The position numbers and the translations under genes are program-made. A stretch of 64,000 nt of DNA from Perilla frutescens (Eukaryota > Streptophyta > Magnoliopsida > Lamiales > Lamiaceae): contig BRKX01000011.1 in NCBI GenBank assembly GCA_026008535.1, forward strand, positions 42,082,183 through 42,146,182, given 5' to 3'. The notes under the pieces are model-generated. The model did not search any database. It was not told the DNA's origin and saw only the letters and a list, made by a program, of their open reading frames with translations. The number at the start of each line of letters is the position of its first letter. Position 1 is the first letter of the stretch. Shown here piece by piece: positions 49,640-61,179 of the stretch.

Positions 49640-51000
49640 GTGAGTATTTAAAAATTAACATATATTAATTTTTGTGATAAACTGGATTTTTGCATCAATT
49701 TAGAATTTATTTTGGATTTGTTTTGTTGATTCATCGTGTGCATTAATCCACATGTATCTTGGATTTCACTTGTTTGGACGAGATGAATTTTTAGTTTGAT
49801 TCTACATGAATTTAGACTGAAAACATTGGAGTTGATGAACTCTAACTCCAAAACTTGATGGTTCGAGTAGAGCTCTAGGCTCAATCAGAATGAGAAAATG
49901 TTGGAAAAATGCATTTCGGGAGTGTAGGAAGGAAGCACGGATCGTGCTTAAATTACAATTCGAGACAAAAGATTTTCAGAAGGACTACACGGTCTGTGCT
50001 AAGCTAGTACGGCCCGTGCTATGATAGCACGAACCATTCTAATTTCTTAACCTTTTCACGAATTTTCCTTCTCGGTCATGTTTGTTTCCATCTTGGGCTT
50101 GGACTATTTCTTGACTTTTTAAGGGTTTCTATACACGAAAATTCTTCAATTTTTACCCTATAGAGAGAGAGTATAGAATGCTTGGAGAAGACGGAGAAGA
50201 GACCGCAAAGATAAAAAAACGCATCATATAGACTAAGTTTATTTATGTTTTATTCGATTGGGATTATTCTGTTGCCTATTTATTTGTGTTTATCGTCTTT
50301 GAATTTTGAACACGATATGAGTAGCTAAACTTCTAGATATCCTAGGGTTGTCATGTTTATAGATTTATGATTTGAAGTAATTTATTGTTTTGTTCTATTT
50401 CTTATTTATGCATCCTTGATTAATGTTGTCTTGTGTAAATGAATTGATCAGCATCACACTTGTGTATTTAGTTTATTATTCACTCGAGAGAGGTTAGTAG
50501 ATTAAGGAATTATGATTGCATAACACGATTTTACTAGATTGAGAGATTGGTAGGTGTCGCGAGGAAGATAAATATGAGGTTTTAATTGGAATTAGATAAT
50601 AATTCGAGATCGAGAGATAAGAATTAGAGGTTAATCTACTTTCATAACTTACTCGAGAGAGAGACTACGACTATAATTTAATGATTCTCCTATAAGATTT
50701 AGAATTAAATTAGTTTAACAAATTATCGGAAAATTGTGAAATCCATTTAACAAAAACACCCCAGAATCCATCTACCTATTCGTTTATCCATTCTCGATAT
50801 GTGCTTGATTTATTTATTTAATTTACAGTATTTAGTTAATTCAAATCAAACTCTTAATTCGATTCTCTGGATAAAGTAGGACAATATAATTAGGTACTTA
50901 GTCGAGTTACATAGTCAATTTATGTGGACACGACCTTGCTCACCATAGTTTTACTACATTTACCTCGTACACTTGCAAGTAGTATTTTTAGTGAAATAAA
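49640..51000 (+). repeat. Dispersed non-coding repeat, copy C
   Basis: The right end (about 50880-50985: tttatgtggacacgacc, ttgctcaccat, ctcgtacacttgcaagt) is the reverse complement of copy A at 34997-35090. Near its left, 49930-50030 carries several gcacgg/ccgtgct inverted phrases. The middle is AT-rich with repeated actcgagagag units (50482, 50650). No open frame is recognised. Confidence 0.45.
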
Positions 51001-51779
51001 ATATCGAGCATTTTGTATGAATTTTTTAGTACGTGTTATATTTTTCACCATAATACTTACCTAGTGTTTATCTATTCGAACAAGTATTATTAGATATGTT
51101 TAAAATATAAAATTTATCAGATCTTCCAAATTCTAATTAAGAGTTATATTGTTGTATAAAATTTAAAAAGTATCATATATATATATATATTATTTCAATA
51201 AATTGGAATTTTAAGACTGGCTTAAATGTAAGATTATTTATATTAAAAAAATAGAGTATGAATATAAATATATATATGTATGTGTATATATATAAACACA
51301 TGCTTAAAATATAATTCTAATAGAATTAATACTAATATTATGTTAACTTATATAGTTAAAAATCTTTCTTCATCAATTTTATTTATGTTCATACTTCTGT
51401 AAATATATATGATATTTTTTTCTGTATTTTATGTTGATATTTTAACCGTAACATAAATGAAAAAGATTAAAAAATGCTCGTAATTAACCGAATTATACCG
51501 TCATGTATTTAACTAAAAGTCGAAGTCTCTGGCGGCTTTTTTTTTACTATATATGTTTTTATGTAATTTATTTCTTCATATAAGTCAACTACTTTTCGAT
51601 AAATTAACTTATTGATTAAATAATTTGTCAGTTAGCATAGATTAATTTAATTTTAAGTTTTTAACCTGAGCAAATAAGTATGTTAGGTCAAACTTTGAAA
51701 ATTTATATTTGGGTGTATTTTTAATTTATTTTGCATTTTATGCATTCTTGGATTTAATAACATTTTTTTAAAGGAGATC
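51001..51779. other. AT-rich spacer
   Basis: No gene or definable repeat; several short (TA)n runs at 51178-51190 and 51265-51295. Confidence 0.5.
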
Positions 51780-52015
51780 AAAATTTTATTAATCAATTAG
51801 CTCTCAACCAAAGAGGAAAATTTTTGGTCCAAATACAAAATCATTACAAGACTCACCAAATTGTGCAACGCCATGAGCAACAATATTAGTCTTCCAATAC
51901 ATGTGTCGAAAAGCCACACAATCCCCCCAGTTCGAACAACTTTAAATAAAGGAATTAATTCTCTGTCAATAAACTCCATGCTCTGCTCAGCATTGGCTAG
52001 ATAATGGATAGACAA
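51780..52015 (-). pseudogene. LINE remnant (RNase H C-terminus and 3' end)
   Basis: On the minus strand one frame reads HMYWKTNIVAHGVAQFG, the typical end of the RNase H domain of plant L1-like retrotransposons (usually ...REANxVAHxLAxxG). A 3' tail resembling ttaataaaattttgatctcc follows. Upstream parts are in other frames or lost. No target duplication was defined. Confidence 0.6.
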
Positions 52016-52097
52016 GAAAGAATCTGTGAACAGACTAGCAGTTCATCATTTTGCAGATATATGGGTAAATATGTATATGTATATGATTGTATTTATG

Positions 52098-52349
52098 GAT
52101 AAAATGCATCAAACCCTATATATTTTAAAATCTCTTTCTTTCTGCCTTTTAAAATTGTGAAGAACGGCCTTGTATTTAAAAGATATATATCCCTCCCAAA
52201 CTCAAGGATGTAATTTGGGCCAAAACTTAGGGAAAATGGAAGTTATGCAGAGTTTTAAAAAATTGCAAGAGTTTTGACACATTTTTTCGAGTAATGAAGG
52301 AGTTTCACGCAATATTTCAATGACACGCGGGTGTTTGGTGTATTTTACC
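52098..52349. mobile_element. MITE (252 bp) with imperfect terminal inverted repeats
   Basis: The left end gataaaatgcatcaaaccc and the right end (reverse complement ggtaaaatacaccaaacacc) match at most positions. The direct repeat tttatg flanks it at 52092-52097 and 52350-52355. It has no coding potential. It resembles small Mutator-like MITEs, although six bases of duplication are fewer than the usual nine. Confidence 0.65.
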
Positions 52350-52355
52350 TTTATG

Positions 52356-53123
52356 CACCAGAAGTTATATAATGTATACACATGAATTGTTTATATACTA
52401 TCAATAAAATTCAACATTACGTGAATTCCACAAGATCACTCAGAAACTAGTTTGAAGATCAACACTACGTCAATTGTTTATTTTGTATTATCTAAAATAT
52501 TATAATTATCAACTAATATATGTGTATATATATATATATAATTATCCTTTAAATTTAGTTTTATCATGATAAGCTCGATTAAATCTAGACCATTTTAATT
52601 GTAAAATTGTAGGTATTAATTAGCATCTTAATTAAAAAGCTTGACGATCTTAATTCATCTAGAGTCTTAAATAAACTATAGTCAACAAAATTAAAAAAAA
52701 ACATGTAAATAATTTATGATTCAAAGTCTTTGAAATAGTGTTTCCTAAACAAAACAAGAATCAATAATCAGTCAAATACAATAGAAAGACCCAAACTCGT
52801 GATAATCTAAAATAAAAAAAGGTTGAATTCTCGATGCAAGAAAAAAAAAACCCATACCGGCCGGAAAATTATAATGAATAATTATGAGCAAAAAATTAAA
52901 AGAAAAGAAAATTATAAAAAAGAGGAGGAAGGATTAGTAAAAGACAAAAGGGAAACAGTGAGAAGAGAAATTGATTTGGTCCAAAAATGAACATATGAGT
53001 AATGAGTGAGGCTTTATTTGGCAGTAGGTGGAATTGACCCCAAATTGCACAAGCAGCCAAAACGCTGTTCCCAGTTGTTGACCTAACACACTAAAGGCCA
53101 AATTCCTTGTGACCGTGACCCCC

Positions 53124-53157
<34 letters not shown>

Positions 53158-54265
53158 CTTATTCATATAAATATCAATAATCCGAGACAGGAAAAATTAG
53201 TTTATTTAGATGTGAAGTTGGTCAATCTTATTCAAAGGAAGGAGTTGGGTAATTTTATGAACATATTTTTAAGCGATCTACTTGAGTTTTAATATATTTT
53301 ATGAATATCATATAAATACACACAGAGTTTGTGAAGTGCGAACAGAGACACTCCCTCCATTAGAATTATACTTTTTTTAATCAAACTAAAGGTCTGGTTG
53401 TGTGGATTAAGTTGATTGGTTATATACAATATAGTGAATTGATTTGTAGAAAAATTAAGTGTGTGGAAAAAATTTCTAAAAATGAAGGTCTTGTATTCAA
53501 CATGAGTATTTGTTAAATGTGTTTGCACTTACGAGGACTCATGCATTACTGAAAATGTATGAAATTATTTCAGGCAACTTCATCTCATTTATTTATTACA
53601 TTGATGCTGCATCCATTTATTGTATGGTTAATTATTATGAAGTTATTAAATATTTAAAAATTGCTCGAATTTCATCCATTTATGCATAATAGCTATAAGA
53701 TCGCAATTTAAATACCAACATGAAAAACAATTGAAAATTACTAGTCATGCTTTTAAAATATTATATTTATATAAGGTTGTTTTCCTCGGTTGCGAAATAT
53801 TGTTATAAGTTTATGTAAATATAAAAAATATCTATGATAAATTTTAAAGTTTAGTAACTCAAAGATAATGACGGTCAAATTTAGCGAACATAGATACTAC
53901 CAATTATCATAGATACAATATTAATTTGCATGTATCACAATACTTTAACTGCTCGTTTAGTTCACAGAAAAGTAAAATTATTTGAGAATATGGTTTCTAA
54001 TGTAATGTGATTTTGAGGAAAATGAATACTATAGAATATTTATCACGTATTTGGAACATGACAAGGAAATTATCAAGATAATACCATATTTTTTTAATCA
54101 AATTAATCATAGGTTTATTAAGACAATTTAATAATATTGTAGAGTTGTAGTCTATAAGTATTTTTCACCCATTTTATAGTGAGATACTAGAGTTCGATCA
54201 TCATTCTTCTCCCCAATTAGAAAAAAAAAATTAACAATTAAGAAAATAAATAAATAAAGATAAAT

Positions 54266-54300
<35 letters not shown>

Positions 54301-54562
54301 ACACATATATATATATAATGGTATAACACAAGATTCATATAGACAAGTAATCAGAATACCTACTCCAAGTAGGTATTCATAATTTAGGAAAGTTGTACTA
54401 GTTTAGTTGTTTTGAAGATTTTAATTACTTTCCAAAATTTCAAAAAATTGAACCAAATATGTAAATTTGAAAATATGGAATCAAATTACTTTACACGACT
54501 AGATTCGTTACCAACCAAATGAGACCTAGAGTTATTTATGATGAGAAACACCGTCATCATCA

Positions 54563-54612
<50 letters not shown>

Positions 54613-56393
54613 TTGCAATTGAAACATTGATAAAATAAAGTTTTTAGATAAATGAATATAAGCCACCAAGACAAACTGTACCACCATTGATCGATACCAA
54701 ACAAACTGTACCGAACCTTCCATTAAATATTAGCTTAAAATTCGCAATTCTGATAATTTTATACATCCAATCAACATTAATCCATAAGGCTCATGTATAA
54801 TTATACATATCACATAGTTTTGCATAATATACAATAAACAAGAATAACATTCACTATGTGTAGCATAGACGCAACTAATTTCACAATAGAGTTTTAATCT
54901 TTTCTTTCTTTCTGCGTGATGACACCCAATGTGAATATCAACCAATACCCTTTTAATTTAGTTTTTCAATGGTTAATTTAACTCCATGAGTTTGAACAAT
55001 ATAGCTAGGTAATAGAAAAAAAATCACACACATTAACTACTACTCGCGGTCACGAGTAATATATAATTTGGTTTTATAGTAAAAAGTATTACGAAAACTA
55101 ATAAACTCAAAATTACAAAGAGGTTTCGAATTCCACCCATGTTCTTTAGGTCCTGATATCTTTTAATAAATCACGAATAACATATTCAAAATAAATGAAA
55201 GAAATTATGTAGAACATCATAGATGACATCCAAAGCATTGGGATGTCCTGGTTTAATTGGCATATTTCCCAATAAATATAAAAATCGTAGGTTTCAGGAA
55301 AATTGGAATATGTAAAACAAATAAGATAATGACAAGTGTTTATATATATGAAAAGAAAGTGAAAGACAGGTGGGGTGGAGGCTAAATGTTTGGTGTGTGT
55401 GTGGCACATGCTTAGCCACCTCCATATACGACAAACAATCACTGCAAAATTCCCACCACTTTGTTAATTACAAGTTACAACTACAACTATTATTTAAAGT
55501 GTTACAATTTACACAAATCACGTTTCTTTCTTGTATTCCTTTCACACAATCACATTTCTTTTCACATTAAGATTAGCTGATGTTTAATTCATACTATAAA
55601 CTATAAACTCAGCTCATCGCAATTTCTAATTCATCACATTGTTATGCTCATCTATCTATACATATATTAAGTTGTCTATAGCACAATTTAATAATTATAT
55701 TTTAAACAATAAATATTGTACAATATATAATAATTTTGAGTTCATAGACAATAATAGTGATATTTATTGTTGTAATTTTTTTTTTGCATTTTTCATGATA
55801 GTTTATATTACAACCGATGTCTTTTAACATTTTTTTTTTTTGCAATCTTAATTATTTATTTTTTACTTTGAAATTTGAGATCTGTAACATTTTTTATTTT
55901 ATTTTTTTATACATAGATGGAGGAATTATAGTACTCTACATTTTTTACCTAAAAAAATATTTTCATTTATGTTTCACTATAACAACAACAACAACAACAT
56001 AATTTGCAATAATTTTTGTTTTCCTATTTCAATTTTAGCATTTAAAATAATTAAATAATCATATTTTTTATACATGTCATATATTCAAAGAAATCAAATA
56101 TTCTTTAATCATGAACAATTATACATTGTTATTTATAAAATCGTGTCATTGAAATATTCCAATTTGATTTTTCTAATATTGATTTTCATTTAGTTCATAA
56201 TTTTTTTGTTGTTTGTCATAACTACACAAAATTAATCTTCTTATCAAATTAATTAGTGTATGTGCATGTTGTTTTATTAATTTTAAAAAATTTAAAAACA
56301 ACATGTGAAATACAAAAATAATCATAATATTATAAATTTAAAAAATAATAATTATTTGTGCATCGCACGTGAGAAACACTACTTCATATATAT
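52356..56393. other. Intergenic AT-rich DNA with microsatellites
   Basis: No gene is supported. A (TC)n run lies at 53127-53154, a TA/TG/TA compound microsatellite at 54265-54318 and an (ATT)n run at 54554-54612. The part 52980-53125 has balanced composition and could be regulatory, but nothing specific is recognised. Confidence 0.45.
54554..54612. repeat. (ATC)n/(ATT)n microsatellite
   Basis: Four ATC-type units run into about fifteen ATT units. This produces the poly-Asn and poly-Ile frames seen on the minus strand, which are not genes. Confidence 0.95.
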
Positions 56394-56410
56394 AAAAATC
56401 GGATCATGAT

Positions 56411-56711
56411 GTCCCTTTGGGGATGGCCTAGTGGTGGAGTGGTGATATCTTGAGACCAAAGGTCTCAAGTTCGAATCCCACCAACACCATTAGGTGTGAG
56501 CCTGTTACACCTGACTTGCCAAGTGTGGTTTACCTCCCTGTGCCTGTTACACCTGACTTTTGCCAAGTGTGGTTTACCTCCCTGTGCCTGTTACACCTGA
56601 CTTGCCAAGTGTGGTTTATCTCCCTGTCAGGCTATTACACAGGACGAGGTTTACCCAGTGCGCACCTCAGTAACGGCTGCGGGTTAACTTCGACAATAAA
56701 AAAAAATAAAA
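56411..56711 (+). mobile_element. tRNA-derived SINE with internal tandem repeats, about 300 bp
   Basis: A 17-bp target duplication with one mismatch flanks it: aaaaatcggatcatgat (56394-56410) and aaaaatcagatcatgat (56712-56728). Pol III promoter boxes are present: A-box-like tggcctagtgg (56424-56434) and B-box gttcgaatccc (56469-56479). The body then carries three tandem units of about 43 bp (tgttacacctgacttgcc then aagtgtggtttacctccc, 56502-56625). It ends in an A-rich tail. It shares head architecture with the SINE at 37201 but is much longer. Confidence 0.9.
56502..56625 (+). repeat. Three tandem units inside the SINE
   Basis: Units start at about 56502, 56544 and 56587, each reading cctgttacacctgactt, gccaagtgtggttta and cctccctg with small differences (one has an extra tt). 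Confidence 0.85.
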
Positions 56712-56728
56712 AAAAATCAGATCATGAT

Positions 56729-57452
56729 TACCTTTAAATCACAGGCGCTCACTTAATGATTCATACGTGGTGCAATTGGATTCTTCTTTTATAAATGTTG
56801 TTTTATTTCGTATTCCAATATCTTTTCATGACGATTTAAAAATATAGGATGAAACATAAAATTAAAACAATTTGAACTGATCAAAGTATACTAACGTAAT
56901 TAATGGTACTAATCTTACGTTTGTCGTGATAAAAAAGATTGGTATATAATTTAGTTGATTGTATACTAATCTCTTTGATTTCGGCAAATAATATCAGATT
57001 TCGGATGCTGGAAAATTTGCTCCGTGCTAGATTTATGAGATTATTTAAATATTAGGAGTAAACCTGTAGTTTTTAAAACTTTGAGATAAAAGTGTGAGCG
57101 ATCTAAGCGTTAGAGAAATAAAGTGTAATTAAACCATAAATTCAACAAGAAAATTCATAGTGAAATAAAAAAATCCCAAACTTTATTCAACACTTGAATC
57201 GAATAATTAAAGGTGTCCAAATTAATGGTGTTGTGGTTAGGTATGTTGAGTGAGTTGGTTCAAACATTGAATTTGAATGGAAACTGGGCAAAAAAAAAAA
57301 TGGAAATGTGATAGCACCATGTTTGGGAAGGCGGAGGTGGAAACATAGCTGCGTGGACTTGGAAGGCATTATCCCAAAAGACAGCACGTCTAAAGGAATA
57401 GAATCTTAGGATTACTATATTCAACCATGCCCTTTTTTCTTTTTGATTACTA

Positions 57453-57523
<71 letters not shown>

Positions 57524-59585
57524 CAAACAAACAGATAGATGCCCACTAAAACTTGACTTTAGACAAGCATCTATTTTTAGTATTTACTTTATTGGTATTA
57601 ATTATTACTTCGATTCAATTAAATATTAGATCGTCTTTTTTTATTTCTTTGATTATTAGTCTATATATATATTTAAATTTTATGTTGGATAATTGAGACA
57701 CTACGTGTACTTGGGTTAGAATTGTGAATGTTGTTGCATCCTGGATCAAAAATCAATATGAAATTAAATTATAAATAACAAAAACAAAGGTGACCCAATA
57801 TTTAATATTGTGGCAATAAACTCTTAAAACGTATAAAAAATATAGGAGTTTTATAAATCGAAGACTTTGAACTACATATTAATCATGAATCAAGGATCTA
57901 GAAGATGAAAATTAACTTTAGGACGTGAATGATTGAAACGATCAATGTAAGAATAAAAAAGTCACGAAGTTTGATTATTTTTTTATAAATTACTTTCAAT
58001 AGTTTTTATTTCAATTAATATATTTATAAATATAATATCCGTGAAAAAAAATTTAATTAAAATTAACATAAAATAATGTTAAATAAATATAAACAAATGA
58101 AATTCATGTTTTTTTATGTCTTACATTGATAGATCATAAATTAATAGTTTCATCTTTTAGATTCCCGAATGATGGGTAACTTATCTTTCAGGTTTTTAAT
58201 TAATTAAAAAAAACTGAATAAACCCACTAACTATGAGTGAAATAGTAAAATGATTTCCAAGGCATCTCAACATTAACCAAAAATAAAATAGATAGCAAAA
58301 TAAATAAAGACGGCCACACAAAAATCCAACAGCATCGATGGTATTGAAAAAAGGAAAAGTGATTAATCAAAAAGAAAATTAAAACGTGTAACGAGAGCCT
58401 AGGCTCTAAATGAGCAATTTTTTTCATTTTTGAATGAGACAAAATTGTTCTAGTCTTTCCCATAAAGTCCAACGAATAAAGCTTAGGTAGATCGGATAAA
58501 ACTTTACAACAGGTAGGAGCCGATAAATTTGTGCTCAAAGATTATGAGTTCAATTTTATCAATGTATCTCAACAGCGGGTGGAGATTATCGTCCAGAATT
58601 AAAAAAGAAATTATAATAATTGAATTATTTGATAAAGAAACATCAGCCTAGAAGCCTAAAGCTAGAAAGCAGCCTTCCCTTAGCAGATGTATAAAATGAA
58701 TTCATCCAAATCCACTATGGGTAATAGAGAAAAATGCATTTACTTTTTGCTCATGTTGTAACAAAACAAAAGGAAAAATCTTTTGCTTCTGTAAGAGAAA
58801 AGAATCAATCAATCATCCAGATTTCTTACCTATTATGTTTCATTTTCCCCTACCAAACACATCACAATTATAAATGCTCCAATTAATTTGGAGACTATTA
58901 TATTTTTTGGGAGAAAAAATAAAGTAATTAAAAATAAAATAACAACTTCTTTTTTAGCCCACTTTCATAATCAATTCTTTTCTATTCAAGAAATAGTGTA
59001 AAAGTCTCTTATACCCTTACTTTTTGGAAAAGTAAATCCCTTTTTTCTTGTCTCATTTGTTTATTTTAAAAAAAAAACCAAAAATCTTGAGACCCATTAG
59101 GTGAGTTGACTGATTAATGTTGTTTCTTAGCAGATTTTTTTTTAAATGGCAAAAAGAGGGCCGATTGAATGTTGGGATAGGTGGGTGAAATTGGTTGTTG
59201 CATGCATTAAAGAACACACATGTTAAGCAAAAAAAAAAATTACGCAATTTACAAAAATAAGAAACCAAGTTCGAGCAGCTCCAATTTCTTTGAGAATTTG
59301 ACGTCGAGTCCCCTTTAAATTTGTTCGAGGTGCGTTTTTTCATTTTCTCACCATGAAGTTGTTCAAAATTGTTGGGTTTAAATGCTTTTATAAAGTTTTA
59401 AGTAATTTATTGGTAATTTACGATAATTGCATAATAATTGTATTAAGCTATTGAAGTTGTAAGAAGATGTTTTTTGTAATGCTTGAAAGATTATATTCGG
59501 TCGTTGGTTGTAGATTTGCATATTTTGTGGTAGATTAATATGAATTTGTATATTGGATGATTTTAGAAGATTAGCATAAACGTGT
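56729..59585. other. Intergenic AT-rich DNA
   Basis: No gene is supported. A long (TC)n tract lies at 57455-57519, about 32 units. The rest is AT-rich spacer without paired ends or coding signal. Confidence 0.5.
57455..57519. repeat. (TC)n microsatellite
   Basis: About 32 TC units. The poly-Arg-Glu frame on the minus strand is its shadow. Confidence 0.95.
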
Positions 59586-59589
59586 ATTA

Positions 59590-59870
59590 TTTTTGAAAAA
59601 TCACTAATTTCGTGACGATATTGTCACAGTTCAACTCTTTTCGTGACAATAATATGCTCTCGAATTTATTGTCACGAATTAAAGCCTTTCGTGAGAATAT
59701 ATTTTCACGAAATGCTGTCTTTTCGTGAGAAAATTTTAATTTTAATAAATTTTAAATATTGTCATGAAAAGGATTGAACCGTGACAATTATTGTCTCGAT
59801 AAGACTCAACCGTGACAATAATTGTCACGAGATCATTGAACCGTGACAATTATTGTCACGAAATTATTTA
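59590..59870. repeat. Array of cgtgacaattattgtcacg palindromes
   Basis: Near-perfect palindromes built from cgtgacaat and attgtcacg occur about six times. Clean copies are at about 59802-59830 and 59842-59862; worn ones run from 59612 onward (tttcgtgagaatatattttcacgaaa). It ends just before an ORF that starts at 59913. Such palindromes are likely transposase-binding sites. Confidence 0.8.
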
Positions 59871-59912
59871 ATTTTTAAATAACTTTAATCACTCTTTATT
59901 GGGGATTTGCAG

Positions 59913-60215
59913 ATGTCTTGGCAACGCATTGTCGTCCGACATAGTGGTAGATGGGAGAGATCGGAGTATGTAGATGATGAAGATCAGCTCGTGCACCTCC
60001 TATTTGACAATTTATCTCGTGATAAATTGGTAGAAGAAATCCACTATTTTATGGAAACCTCTCCAACAAGTATAAGTTATACACTGAGTTATCTGACGAG
60101 ATCACTGACAGGGAGGACACTAAAAGGACTCTTGAAAATGGATGTTGACTTAGCTCGTTTAGTCCAGGAGCAAGATGAGCCTATTGTATATGTTAGTGCC
60201 ACCGTCATGCACTAA
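59913..60215 (+). CDS. MULE-type transposase N-terminal (PB1-like) domain, fragment
   Basis: A splice-acceptor-like ttgcag lies directly before the ATG. The roughly 100 residues read MSWQRIVVRHSGRWERSEYV, then LSRDKLVEEIHYFM, then GLLKMDVDLARLV and EPIVYV. This fits the N-terminal PB1-like module of Mutator-like transposases (basic GRW motif, then 'DKLVE', then a 'D-DV--L' stretch and a hydrophobic end). The frame stops at 60213-60215. No MULE catalytic domain or SWIM zinc finger follows; 60230-60560 has open stretches in two frames that I do not recognise. Probably an element fragment or a truncated gene. Confidence 0.45.
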   Translation: MSWQRIVVRHSGRWERSEYVDDEDQLVHLLFDNLSRDKLVEEIHYFMETSPTSISYTLSYLTRSLTGRTLKGLLKMDVDLARLVQEQDEPIVYVSATVMH

Positions 60216-60615
60216 GTATTTGTGTTGTTGTATTGGTGAGATATGTTCGACAATGTGTGTCTGGGTATGTCCCACGAAGATTTATTTTCCGCTGTACAAG
60301 AAAAGAAGAACAGTTAGTGAACTGTTCCAGAGTATGTCCCAGACAGAACCAGGGACACTCTATTTATGGCAGTTTCCATATTGGAAAGATCTTGCGCCGA
60401 ACGAGTTTGGAAGGTCAAGATTAATTCGTTTTACTGCCTTCTGGTGTAGATCCGGTGCTAAATTAATCCCACTATACTTGGAGAGTATCTACACACGTAT
60501 GGAAGGCCACAAACCACAATCTACTTACCATGTTGGCGGCGGATGGAGATCGACGCCTATATGAAGACCGAATTGAGGAGCAATCGGTACCACTGATATT
60601 TTGTTTAGATTCTAG
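60216..60615. other. Probable decayed coding DNA of the same element
   Basis: Two overlapping open frames (60175-60564 and 60233-60424) run across balanced-composition DNA. Residues such as SMSQTEPGTLYLWQFPYWKD look protein-like, but I cannot assign a family. Confidence 0.3.
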
Positions 60616-61100
60616 TGTTAGAATCAGTTTGTGGTCGTTTTTGTAACCAGTAGTTGTTCATTAAAAGGTTCAGCGTGATAGACTAGTTTTGAGTGTTTAC
60701 GAGTGAAACACGTGAGGGGATTTTTATTTTAGTTTTATACGCAATCTCAGGAGAGATTGTAAGTTGAAGTCGTGGGTAGCTAGAGGGAGTCTAGTGTCAC
60801 GGTTGTGAAGGGATCTTACAACTTTCGGCTAGCGAAAGAGTTCGAGGAGAAGAACGGGCGACATAAGGCGGGAGGCTTGTATGTGTAAGATCCTTAATAC
60901 ACTCTTCGAAGGAGTACCAGTCGAATCTTCAAGTTGGAGAGCAATCCCCCAGAATAGATTGTTTGAACCGAACTGGGTTACCATCTCGTGCGTTTTTACT
61001 GCTTTATTCTTTTATGTTCTTGCATCTGTCCCACACATATCACAGAACAATTTTTAAGCAGTTAACTAAAAAACGTTTAAGCACGGATTACTGTTTTTCA
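60616..61100 (+). repeat. Candidate Copia 5' LTR (about 485 bp)
   Basis: It begins TGTTAGAATCAG and ends tttttca, two bases before a primer-binding site. TG...CA ends and the position just upstream of the PBS and gag support it. The 3' LTR is not in the window, so the ends cannot be confirmed by comparison. Confidence 0.6.
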
Positions 61101-61102
61101 AT

Positions 61103-61114
61103 TGGCACCAGAGC
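61103..61114 (+). other. Primer-binding site, tggcaccagagc
   Basis: It resembles the tggtatcagagc site used by plant Copia elements (complementary to initiator-methionine tRNA), with two changes. It lies two bases after the LTR and 66 bp before the gag ATG. Confidence 0.55.
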
Positions 61115-61179
61115 GGGTTGCCTGTATTCAGGGCTGATCTTGGGATATTAATCCGTGTTATTATGTTGTTTTTGCCGAG

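Noticed and set aside
54486..54723. Minus-strand frames with poly-Ile or poly-Asn
   Set aside because: Translation of the ATT microsatellite.
56415..56490. Functional tRNA gene
   Set aside because: Same reasons: tRNA-like head of a SINE with tail and flanking duplication.
57260..57526. Minus-strand frame with poly-(Arg-Glu)
   Set aside because: Translation of the TC microsatellite.
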